From Streptomyces sp. NBC_01314 (GTDB lineage: Bacteria > Actinomycetota > Actinomycetes > Streptomycetales > Streptomycetaceae): a DNA stretch of 64,000 nucleotides. The translations under genes were made by a program, and so were the position numbers. The notes beneath the pieces were generated by a model. The model saw nothing but the letters and a program-made list of their open reading frames with translations. It made no database searches and was not told the DNA's origin. Shown in pieces: positions 51,906 to 60,205 of the stretch (its first letter is position 1; each line of letters starts with the position of its first letter). The DNA is taken from NCBI RefSeq assembly GCF_041435215.1, contig NZ_CP108394.1, forward strand, positions 5,270,001-5,334,000, read 5' to 3'.

Positions 51906-53215
51906 GTGGCATTCATCCCTTCCGCGTCCTGCGCGCCAAACCTCTGTGGATCGCGAACGGCGTCATCACGGGCGTACTCGCGCTGCTGTTCGCCGTGTTC
52001 TACGTCGGCGCGAACATCGATCCGGCCGATCACCTGACCAAACTGCCCGTCGGCCTGGTCAACGCCGACAAGGGAGCCGCTGTCGGCGGCAAGCGGGTCA
52101 ACCTCGGGGCGCAGATCACCGAGTCGATCAAGAAGTCGACCGCGAGCGGGGACAAGATCGACTGGAAGGTGATGGACGAGAAGGAGATGAAGGACGCGCT
52201 CGGCGAGGGCAAGCTGTTCGGCGCGCTCGTCGTGCCCGCCGACTTCACCTCCTCCACCACCGCACTGACCGGCACCGCGCCCACCGGGACCCCGGCCCGC
52301 CCGACACTGACGGTGCTGACCAACCAGTCCGCCGGCAGCCTGGGCTCCGGCCTGGCCCGGACGGCGACGACCCAGGCGGCCGAGAACGCCTCGCTCCAGG
52401 TGGGCAGGGAGCTGGCCGCCCAGATCGGGACCGCGCAGGCGAAGCTGCCCGCCGCGGCACGCGTCCTGCTCACCGACCCGGCCGCCGTCACGGTCGAGGA
52501 CGGCCACCCCCTCGACTCACACAGCGGCCTGGGCATGACAGCGTTCTACTACGCGCTCACCCTCGTGGTCGTCGGCATGCTCTCCGCCAACGTCATCAGC
52601 GGCCAGGTCGACCACGCCCTCGGCTACACCCACAACGACATGGGCCCCCTGCGCCTGCACCGCCCACTGATCCGGGCGACCCGGGTGCAGACCCTCACCA
52701 TCAGCGCCACCCACATGACCGGCCTGTCCCTGCTGATGGGCACCCTGGTCATGGCCGGCGCGGTCGGCATCATGGGCATGGACGCCTCCCACCTGCCGCT
52801 GCTGTGGCTGTACTCGGTGTGCGCCATCGCCGTCACCGGGATCGGCGCGCTCACCCTCCTCGCGGTCTTCGGCACGCCCGGCATGCTGGTGGTCACACTG
52901 GTCTTCATCGGGATGGCGGTGCCCACGGCCGGCGCCACCACCCCCATCGAGGCACTGCCCGGCTTCTACCGCTTCCTCTCGGAGTTCGAGCCCCTGCGGC
53001 AGATCACCGGAGGTATCCGCTCGATCCTCTACTACGACGCCCAGGCCGACGCCGGCCTGACCCGGGGCTGGGCCATGATGGCCGTCGGCCTCGTGGCGGC
53101 CGGACTGTTCGGCTTCGGCGTACTGGGGTGGTACGACCGCAAGGGACTGCACCGCATCCCGGCGGAGACGAAGCCCGAGAAGACCGCCGGCCCCGGCGTG
53201 ACCGCCCCGGTGTGA
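51902..53215 (+). CDS. YhgE/Pip-like membrane exporter (ABC-2/DUF3533 type)
   Basis: 437 residues. One N-terminal helix (LWIANGVITGVLALLFAVFY) precedes an extracellular domain of about 190 residues (PVGLVNADKGAAVGGKRVNL). Five C-terminal helices come from about residue 215 (GMTAFYYALTLVVVGMLSAN; ... PGMLVVTLVFIGMAVPTAGA). This is the YhgE/Pip layout shared with ABC-2 permeases, without an ATPase. The ATG overlaps the upstream stop (ATGA). It may export a small molecule made or reduced by the Fe-S protein. Confidence 0.82.
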   Translation: MSGIHPFRVLRAKPLWIANGVITGVLALLFAVFYVGANIDPADHLTKLPVGLVNADKGAAVGGKRVNLGAQITESIKKSTASGDKIDWKVMDEKEMKDALGEGKLFGALVVPADFTSSTTALTGTAPTGTPARPTLTVLTNQSAGSLGSGLARTATTQAAENASLQVGRELAAQIGTAQAKLPAAARVLLTDPAAVTVEDGHPLDSHSGLGMTAFYYALTLVVVGMLSANVISGQVDHALGYTHNDMGPLRLHRPLIRATRVQTLTISATHMTGLSLLMGTLVMAGAVGIMGMDASHLPLLWLYSVCAIAVTGIGALTLLAVFGTPGMLVVTLVFIGMAVPTAGATTPIEALPGFYRFLSEFEPLRQITGGIRSILYYDAQADAGLTRGWAMMAVGLVAAGLFGFGVLGWYDRKGLHRIPAETKPEKTAGPGVTAPV

Positions 53216-53345
53216 CGGCCCCGGCGTAACGGCAGGTCACCCAGGACGGGCCAACACCCGGAATGGACCCGGTGTGTGTCGCCCTGCCGGGGACGACAGG
53301 CGCGCACACCATCATGGGTCGGCGACGCTCTTTCAATCTCGCGCT

Positions 53346-53499
<154 letters not shown>

Positions 53500-53510
<11 letters not shown>

Positions 53511-53880
53511 CGTCCAGCGACCAGCGCAGCTCGATCTCAAGCCACTGGCTCTCGTGATGCCACGCGTCAAGGGCGGTCACCAGCTGTCGGCTCAGGGTGT
53601 CGGCCGTCAGTGAGCGCCACCGGCAGCCGGCAAGGTGTTCGACGAGTATTCCGATCCGCTCATCATGGCGGGCCACCGGCGCGCCGGTGGCCCCGTGTCC
53701 ATCGATCGCGGCGAGTGCGCGACGGCTGACCATTTCGGGTGTGAGCCTTCGCCACACGTACGGGCTCAACGCCGCGCTGACAGCGTGCACGCGCGCGTCG
53801 TCCAAGGAAGCGAGTCGCAGCACCATCCGAAGAGCCCTCCGCGCGTATCCGGGGATGCTCCCCGTCGACTGCCAAGCCCC
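53500..53880 (-). CDS. Unrecognised reading frame, possibly truncated
   Basis: The minus frame GSIPGYARRALRMVLRLASL DDARVHAVSAALSPYVWRRL TPEMVSRRALAAIDGHG, ending WLEIELRWSLDGGG, has a coding character (balanced residues, helical). An ATG at 53826 could start a 108-residue protein. The family is unknown to me; N-terminal truncation seems likely because related-looking sequence continues upstream of the ATG. Confidence 0.35.
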
Positions 53881-54425
53881 CCAATGGGCCTGGGCCGCCC
53901 AAGCTCCTCAAGTCGCTGAGCGCTATTTGCGCGCATATCGTACGCGTGGAGCGTGGGCCGGGCCGGTCTCTGTGTCCGCATTCACAGAGAAGCGCCGAGA
54001 ACGCCGAACGAAGGCCACTGCCGATTCCGGGCCGCCGTAGAGCGGGAATTGGATCGGGCCGTCGGCAGAGCGAACCATGGCTGCCCCAGGTGGCCGCCAT
54101 TCTGGCGAGGATCTAGCATAAATTGCGTGCGGCAGGCGCGGCGGCCCGGAATCAGACCGACATTCGGAATGGGCCGTAACTCAAAATCGCGTGCCGTCGC
54201 GGTTGCGTTCCCCCGGAATTTCCGACCTGCCGGCCCGCGACTCCGATTGAGCGATTTCACTTCGCGGAGCAGGCCGCGCGCCCCCCTCCCGTGAGCCGGT
54301 GGCTGTTGGCTGTTGGCGCGGGCTGCGCGGGCTCGTAGAGGCGCCCGGTCGTCCGGTTGTACCGCCCACGCAGGCCCACCCGTCCGAGTTGCCCGGCATC
54401 TCGGCGGGAAAGGAGGACAGCCGCG
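53881..54425. other. Non-coding region before the sulfatase
   Basis: Apart from weak frames no gene is visible. GC is lower around 54110-54250. The sulfatase promoter is probably here. Confidence 0.5.
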
Positions 54426-56777
54426 ATGCCAGTGAACGAGTACAAGCAAGGCAGCGCCTTCCCCGGAGTGATCGGGCGGACCACCGAGGAGTCCCGCCCG
54501 GCATGGCCGGAGCCGACACGGGCGGTACCGGGTTCACCGAACGTGCTGATGATCGTGCTCGACGACACGGGCTTTGGACAGTTCGGCTGCTACGGCAGCC
54601 CGCTGCAGACGCCCCGTCTCGACGCTCTGGCCGCCGGCGGGCTGCTCTACAACAACATGCACACCACCGCGCTGTGTTCGCCGTCGCGTTCCTGCATCAT
54701 CACCGGCCGCAATCATCACGCCAACGGCATGGCGGCGATCACCGAGATGGCCACCGGATATCCCGGCTACAACGGCAACATCCCGTTCGAGAACGGGTTC
54801 CTGTCCGAGATGCTGCTGCAGCACGGCTACAACACCTACATGCTCGGCAAATGGCACCTGATGCCCTCGGAGCAGGAGTCCCCCGCCGGCCCGTACACCC
54901 GCTGGCCGCTCGGCCGCGGCTTCGAGCGGTTCTACGGCTTCCTCGGCGGCGACACCAACCAGTGGTATCCGGACCTCGTGTACGACAACCACCAGGTCGA
55001 GCCTCCCGCCTCACCGGAACAGGGCTACCACCTCACCGCGGACCTGGCGGACAAGGCGATGCTCTTCATCTCCGACGCCAAACAGGTCAGCCCCGACAAG
55101 CCGTTCTTCCTCAACTTCTCCACCGGGGCCACGCACGCACCGCACCACGTACCGCGGGAGTGGGCTGACCGCTACCGAGGGCAGTTCGACGACGGCTGGG
55201 ACGCCTACCGCGAGGTGACGTTCGCCAACCAGAAGAGACTGGGCGTCGTCCCGCCCGACGCCCAACTCTCCCGTCACGACCCCGACGTCCCGGACTGGGG
55301 CTCACTGACCCCGGAGGCCCGGCGCCTCGCCGCACGCATGATGGAGGTCTACGCGGGATTCCTGTCCCACACCGACCACCAGATCGGACGGCTGCTGGAC
55401 TTCCTGAAGGACACCGGTGAGTTCGACAACACCCTGGTCATGGTCGTCTCCGACAACGGGGCCAGCGCGGAGGGCGGAGTCACCGGGACCACGAACGAGG
55501 CGCAGTTCTTCAACAACGCCCCCGAACCCATCGAGGACAGCCTCAAGAGGATCGACGACCTCGGCGGCCCTGCCATGTTCAACCACTACCCCTGGGGCTG
55601 GACCTGGGCAGGCAACACCCCGTTCCGGCGCTGGAAGCGGGAGACGTACCGCGGCGGCGCCAGCGACCCGTTCCTCGTCCACTGGCCGCGCGGCATCACG
55701 GCGCGAGGAGAGGTGCGCACCCAGTACGCACACATCGTGGACATGGTCCCCACCGTGCTCGACGTCCTCGGGATCGAGCCGCCCGACACCATCAAGGGCG
55801 TCACCCAGTCCCCGCTGCACGGCAGCAGCTTCGCCCACACCTTCGACAACCCGAACGCGCCGACGCGCCACCACACCCAGTACTTCGAGATGCTCGGGCA
55901 CCGCGCCATCGACCACAACGGATGGCGCGCCATTTGCCCCTGGCCCGGTCCTTCCTTCGCCGAGGCCCAACAGCCCTTCGGCACACCCATCACCTCCGGG
56001 ACGCTCGCCGAACTGGACGCCAACTCCTGGGAGCTCTACCACGTCGACGAGGACTTCGCGGAAACCCGTGACGTCGCCGGGGACCACCGCGACAAGGTCA
56101 TCGAGATGATCTCCCTGTGGTACGTGGAAGCCGGCAGGTACGGCGTGCTACCCATCGACGGCAGTGTCCTCGCACGGATATCCGTGGAACGCCCGCAGCT
56201 CACCACGGCGCGGACCAGCTACACCTTCCATCCCGGCACCCAGACACTGCCCTCCTCCGTCGCCCCCCGGGTCCTCAACCGCCCGCACAGCGTCACCGCC
56301 GAAGTGGAGATCCCCGCCGACGGCGCCGAAGGCGTACTGATGAGCCAGGGTTCAGGTGCCGGCGGCTGGAGCCTGTACATCAAGGACCGCAAGCTGACGT
56401 ACGTTCACAACTACGTTTCGCGGGCCTTCTACACGGTGACATCGCCCGACCCGGTGCCCGCGGGCCGCCACGAGCTGCGCTTCGAGTTCGAACCGACGGA
56501 CAAGCCCGACCTCGCGGCCGGCAAGGGCACACCGGGGCGCGCCCAGCTCTACATCGACCGCCGCCTCGTGGCGGAGACCGACCTCCCGGTGACCACCCCC
56601 ATCATGTTCAACCCAGGCGGTCTGACCTGCGGCGCCAACCCCGGGCAACCGGTCACAGCCGACTACCGGGCACCGTTCCGGTTCACCGGCACACTCCACA
56701 GTGTGACCGTCGACCTGTCGGGCGAACTCATCACGGATGCGGACAGCGAGATGCGGATGCACCTGGCCAGGCAGTGA
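54426..56777 (+). CDS. Arylsulfatase (type I, formylglycine-dependent)
   Basis: 783 residues. Metal-binding Asp pair in MIVLDDTGFGQFGCYG; the sulfatase signature ALCSPSRSCIITGRNHHANG with Cys84 in the C-x-P-S-R motif that is converted to formylglycine. Further sites are MLGKWHLMP, ATHAPHHVPREW and VMVVSDNGASAEGG. The last ~150 residues form a beta-sandwich (VTAEVEIPADGAEGVLMSQG). No signal peptide is seen, so it is probably cytosolic. A converting enzyme is needed but not in the window. AGGAGG lies ten bases before ATG 54426. Confidence 0.93.
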   Translation: MPVNEYKQGSAFPGVIGRTTEESRPAWPEPTRAVPGSPNVLMIVLDDTGFGQFGCYGSPLQTPRLDALAAGGLLYNNMHTTALCSPSRSCIITGRNHHANGMAAITEMATGYPGYNGNIPFENGFLSEMLLQHGYNTYMLGKWHLMPSEQESPAGPYTRWPLGRGFERFYGFLGGDTNQWYPDLVYDNHQVEPPASPEQGYHLTADLADKAMLFISDAKQVSPDKPFFLNFSTGATHAPHHVPREWADRYRGQFDDGWDAYREVTFANQKRLGVVPPDAQLSRHDPDVPDWGSLTPEARRLAARMMEVYAGFLSHTDHQIGRLLDFLKDTGEFDNTLVMVVSDNGASAEGGVTGTTNEAQFFNNAPEPIEDSLKRIDDLGGPAMFNHYPWGWTWAGNTPFRRWKRETYRGGASDPFLVHWPRGITARGEVRTQYAHIVDMVPTVLDVLGIEPPDTIKGVTQSPLHGSSFAHTFDNPNAPTRHHTQYFEMLGHRAIDHNGWRAICPWPGPSFAEAQQPFGTPITSGTLAELDANSWELYHVDEDFAETRDVAGDHRDKVIEMISLWYVEAGRYGVLPIDGSVLARISVERPQLTTARTSYTFHPGTQTLPSSVAPRVLNRPHSVTAEVEIPADGAEGVLMSQGSGAGGWSLYIKDRKLTYVHNYVSRAFYTVTSPDPVPAGRHELRFEFEPTDKPDLAAGKGTPGRAQLYIDRRLVAETDLPVTTPIMFNPGGLTCGANPGQPVTADYRAPFRFTGTLHSVTVDLSGELITDADSEMRMHLARQ

Positions 56778-56879
56778 ACCGTGGTCGTCCGCCCATCCGT
56801 GCTCGGCGGACCGCCTCGGCGACAAACGGGGGCTGTCTGTGATCGGCACCTGACCCGTCACCGAGCTGGAGTTCTTCCG

Positions 56880-56960
56880 ACCGCCAGCCCGTCGGTCACC
56901 CCGCTCTCGGGGAAGGTGACCTGGATCAGGGACGACTCGCCTTCGTCGATGAAGACGATG
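56880..56960 (-). pseudogene. Second remnant of the AICE small protein
   Basis: The minus strand reads VFIDEGESSLIQVTFPESGV TDGLAVG, about 90% identical at DNA level over 75 bases to 17831-17905. A 9-base tandem repeat (GACGATGAA, from about 56947) follows on its 5' side. Nothing else of an element is visible around it. Confidence 0.45.
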
Positions 56961-57009
56961 AAGACGATGAAGACGACAATGACAACGGGCTGTGTGGCCT
57001 GTTGCTTCG

Positions 57010-58464
57010 TCAGTCGCCGGTTTCCGCCTCGTCGGGGGCGGCGGTCATGGGGACCCAGCCCTGGGGGTTGCGGTACCAGTAGTGCGGTAGTCCCTCGATG
57101 CTGGTGGTCCGGAACGGGCGGCCGTGGTCGTCGATGCGTACCGTGCCTGTTCGACCCTGTGAGGACCAGTCGAGCTCGAGGTACCAGTCGCAGGTGCAGG
57201 ACTCGGTGCGCGCTGCGAGCATCAGGACCTCCGGCTCCCGCAGGGACACCTCGTAGGGGAAGCCGATCGCGGGGGCCGGTCTGTCCGGGTCGTTGCCGGG
57301 CATCGAACGGGCCAGGGGTCGGTTCGCGTCGAGGTCCACGGAGAAGTAGCGGGGGACGAGGATGGCGCCGCAGCCTTCATACATGGAGTAGGCGATGTCC
57401 GGGCGGGCGGCGGGGGTGGTGCGGCCGGCCACGCGCACATGCAGTGCCTCCAGGACGACGGCGGCGGAGCCGCGTCCCTGCACCGAGATCCGCAGATTGG
57501 TGGTCTGCCCGTGCACCGCCCCCTGGGTCTCGGCCCACACCGCGGCGTCCGCCGGGATCGGCGGTGGTGGGACCTGCTGCGGTGACTTGGCGATGACGTA
57601 GTCGTGGGCGCAGTCGAGCTGCCAGAGCTGGGAGTCGGCCGTCCAGGTGAGCGGGACCGACGGCGGGACCGTGCCGGCGCTCGCCGGGTTCTTCTGCGAG
57701 CTGTCGTCGCTGTGCGTGGCCGACGCCGAGGGTTTCGATGTGGGGCGGGCGGAGGCCGACGACTCACCGCCATCGGAGGGGGGCCCGGCAGCGGATTGCC
57801 GGCCGCCGCCGCTGTGCGTGGCCGACGCCGAGGGTTCCGGTGTGATGCGGGCGGAGGCCGACGACCCACCGCCACCGGAGAGGGGTCCGGCAGCGGATGT
57901 GGTGAGGCCGGCAAGCGCGATGGCGAGCGAGGCAGCCAGTGCTGTCGATCGGACGGACCGTCGTCGGAACCGCCCGGCATGGGCCGGCCGGCCGGCCGGG
58001 GAGGTCGGCCCCGGGCGTGGGTCGGCCGGTGAAGTCGGCCCCGGGCCCGGGTCGGACGGTGAGGTCGGATCGGGTGACCCGTCCGCCGGGCCGCTGTGGC
58101 TCGCGGATGCGGCCGAGGCCGCGGTGCTCGTGGTGCTCGTGGTGTCGTGGGGCGTCGGTGCCCGCCGGGCATCGGATGGGCGTGGTCGTTGCCGTGCCGC
58201 GGCTGCCAGGATCCACCGGCGGTGCAGCTCCACGCGTTCCTCGGGGGAGGCTCCGCAGAGTGCGCCGAACCGCTCGATTTTGGTGAAGTCCATGGGAACC
58301 GCCTCACCGGCGCAGTAGCGGTGCAGCGTGGAGGCATTCATGTCCAGACGGCGGGCCAGCGCCGCGTAGCTGCGGTCTGTGCGCTCCTTCAGACGCATCA
58401 GCAGTAGCGCGAACTCCGCCACGTCATCGTGGATTGCATCCATGTGGTCCGTACTCGCATCCAT
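57010..58464 (-). CDS. Transmembrane XRE-type regulator with extracellular domain
   Basis: 484 residues. The N-terminal helix-turn-helix (LKERTDRSYAALARRLDMNA STLHRYCAGEAVP) is followed by a Pro/Ser/Thr-rich linker and a single membrane helix (STALAASLAIALAGLTTSAA). A repeat-containing Ser/Gly stretch comes next, then an extracellular domain of about 200 residues (LWQLDCAHDYVIAKSPQQVP ... HYWYRNPQGWVPM) with three to four Cys. It is a one-component, membrane-bound sensor that I infer senses outside signals. ATG 58464 or 58443 may be used. Confidence 0.8.
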   Translation of the reverse strand: MDASTDHMDAIHDDVAEFALLLMRLKERTDRSYAALARRLDMNASTLHRYCAGEAVPMDFTKIERFGALCGASPEERVELHRRWILAAAARQRPRPSDARRAPTPHDTTSTTSTAASAASASHSGPADGSPDPTSPSDPGPGPTSPADPRPGPTSPAGRPAHAGRFRRRSVRSTALAASLAIALAGLTTSAAGPLSGGGGSSASARITPEPSASATHSGGGRQSAAGPPSDGGESSASARPTSKPSASATHSDDSSQKNPASAGTVPPSVPLTWTADSQLWQLDCAHDYVIAKSPQQVPPPPIPADAAVWAETQGAVHGQTTNLRISVQGRGSAAVVLEALHVRVAGRTTPAARPDIAYSMYEGCGAILVPRYFSVDLDANRPLARSMPGNDPDRPAPAIGFPYEVSLREPEVLMLAARTESCTCDWYLELDWSSQGRTGTVRIDDHGRPFRTTSIEGLPHYWYRNPQGWVPMTAAPDEAETGD

Positions 58465-59346
58465 CTGTCGGCCTGTGCCGTCTTGTCCTGATCCGGGACG
58501 GCATACGAGGCACTCCCCATACGTGCACGTCAATACGGCTGGGATGGTTGCAGCGTTGCGCCATCCGCCATCCCCCACCCGCCGTCCCCCACCCGCCATC
58601 CGCCATCCCTCTCCTCGAGACCAGCCCTCACCCGCGGCGCCGGGGCGGCGCCTTCCGCACCGCTGCCGGCCTTGGTCCGCGCAGCGCGTCGGATCACCGG
58701 CGCTTCACGCCGGTGAGCTACGCCGCCTGGAGTTGCCTGGAGTTGTGGGTCGGGGACGTCGACGCACACGACTTGGCGGCGGACGATCACCCCCTGCCCG
58801 ATCACCTCCGCCCTCCGGGGTCACCACCGCTGCGCGGGCCGGGCTGCCCCGTTCACCCGAAGCAGCGTTCCCCGCAGGGTCCGCACCCGTCAGCGGGGGC
58901 TCTGGGACAGGGCAGTTCGCGCCGTCGCCGGCCGAGGCGGCGGGCGCGGGTCGAGTGCACCGGGTGTCCGGACGCCGGCCTCAGGGGGCTTCCCGTCCCA
59001 GACCGGCATCCCAGGCTTCCTTGTCTCCGCAGGTTGTCGGGGGTGGGATCGTCCCACCGTTGCGGGTGGGGGGCAGCCGTTGTCCCAGGCCCATGAGGCA
59101 TCCGACGCTATGCCTGTCGCACCGGCTGAAGCGGCCTACCGCACAGCAGCACCACGACACCCCGACTCACCCGTCCACTGGGACATCCGTCTCCTTGGGC
59201 ACCCGGGTGCAGGGCGCGGACGCTCCGGGGGAGCGCCCGACCGCCTTCGTCCCCGCCCCGCCACCGCACTCCGAGGCGGCGGCGGGGGCGTGTGGCGGCG
59301 ACAGCCCAGCACGCGACCTCATACCGATCAGAAAAGGAACACGCAT
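58465..59346. other. Long intergenic region with short repeats
   Basis: No convincing gene. CCATCCGCCATCCC/CCACCCGCCGTCCC repeats lie at 58560-58615, and from 59126 a segment is repeated behind the next gene. The DUF4232 promoter is probably near 59290. Confidence 0.5.
59126..59170. repeat. Direct repeat flanking the DUF4232 gene, copy 1
   Basis: A CTGAAG...GGCC...GCAC.GCAGCACCACGACACCCC pattern recurs at 60023-60070 on the same strand. The two copies bracket the DUF4232 gene. Confidence 0.6.
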
Positions 59347-59958
59347 ATGAACATGAAGCCTCTTGCGACCCACCGTGTGGCCGTGGCCGCGGGTCTCGCC
59401 CTGGCTCTCGGGTGTGGCCTGTCGGCACAGGCCTCCGCCACCGGGCCCCGGACGGTCAGCGGGAAGGCCCAAGACGCGATGACGCACCGCTCGGTCGTCA
59501 GTGGCGCCAAGGCCACCATCGCCGCCTGCTCCCAGAAGGTCCTCGGGGTGTCCGCCACGAAGGAGCCCGCGGACAGCAAGGACGCCAGGCACCTCCTCCT
59601 CACCGTCAAGAACACCGGCGGCAAGAAGTGCAACCTCTACCGCTACCCCCTCGTGCGGCTCGGCAACGGTAAGAACACGGCCCGCGTGATCAAGAAGAGC
59701 GACCCGCACCCGGGGGTGCCCGTCACCCTCGCCCCGGGGAAGAAGGCGTATGCCGCTCTGCTCGTCAACGGCCCCATGGACGAGTACAAGGCGAAGAGCA
59801 TCACCCTCAGCCTCCAGAGCCGTAAGCCCGGTGGCAGCGCGAGCAAGCCGATCAATGTCCCCATGCCCGTCAAGACGTTGTACGCCAACGACTTTCAGCG
59901 TGTCACCTACTGGACGACCGCTCCCGGTTACGCCCTGGACTTCATCATGTCGAAGTGA
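59347..59958 (+). CDS. Secreted DUF4232-domain protein
   Basis: 203 residues with a Sec signal peptide (HRVAVAAGLALALGCGLSAQ, cleavage after ASA). The mature domain CSQKVLGVSATKEPADSKDA RHLLLTVKNTGGKKCNLYRY PLVRLG is a DUF4232 beta-sandwich with a conserved Cys pair. AAAAGGAACACGCAT precedes ATG 59347. The function is unknown; it is exported or surface-attached. Confidence 0.88.
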   Translation: MNMKPLATHRVAVAAGLALALGCGLSAQASATGPRTVSGKAQDAMTHRSVVSGAKATIAACSQKVLGVSATKEPADSKDARHLLLTVKNTGGKKCNLYRYPLVRLGNGKNTARVIKKSDPHPGVPVTLAPGKKAYAALLVNGPMDEYKAKSITLSLQSRKPGGSASKPINVPMPVKTLYANDFQRVTYWTTAPGYALDFIMSK

Positions 59959-60022
59959 CGGACCTCGATCAAAACCGCTTCCCAGTGGCTGACCGGAATG
60001 CTCACAGGGCCTACTGAACACC

Positions 60023-60070
60023 GGCTGAAGTCGGCCGATGGCACGGCAGCACCACGACACCCCCACCCAC
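60023..60070. repeat. Direct repeat flanking the DUF4232 gene, copy 2
   Basis: This is the partner of 59126-59170, with GCACGGCAGCACCACGACAC as the best conserved part. Confidence 0.6.
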
Positions 60071-60153
60071 CACACACCCGCCCACGGGGCACCCTGTCAT
60101 CGAGCGCCCAGGACGCGAGGGTGAGGCGGGTGGGGGTACAGCACGCCATGCGA

Positions 60154-60186
60154 AACCCCCAGGCCGACGACCTGGGGGTTCTTTGT
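60154..60186. terminator. Bidirectional terminator, same type as the tRNA terminators
   Basis: AACCCCCAGG / CCTGGGGGTT with a seven-base loop, then CTTTGTT. The lead-in CATGCGAAACCCCCAGG is identical to that behind tRNA scar 3 (44049). It separates two convergent genes. Confidence 0.75.
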
Positions 60187-60205
60187 TGTGGGGGCGATGG
60201 AATCC

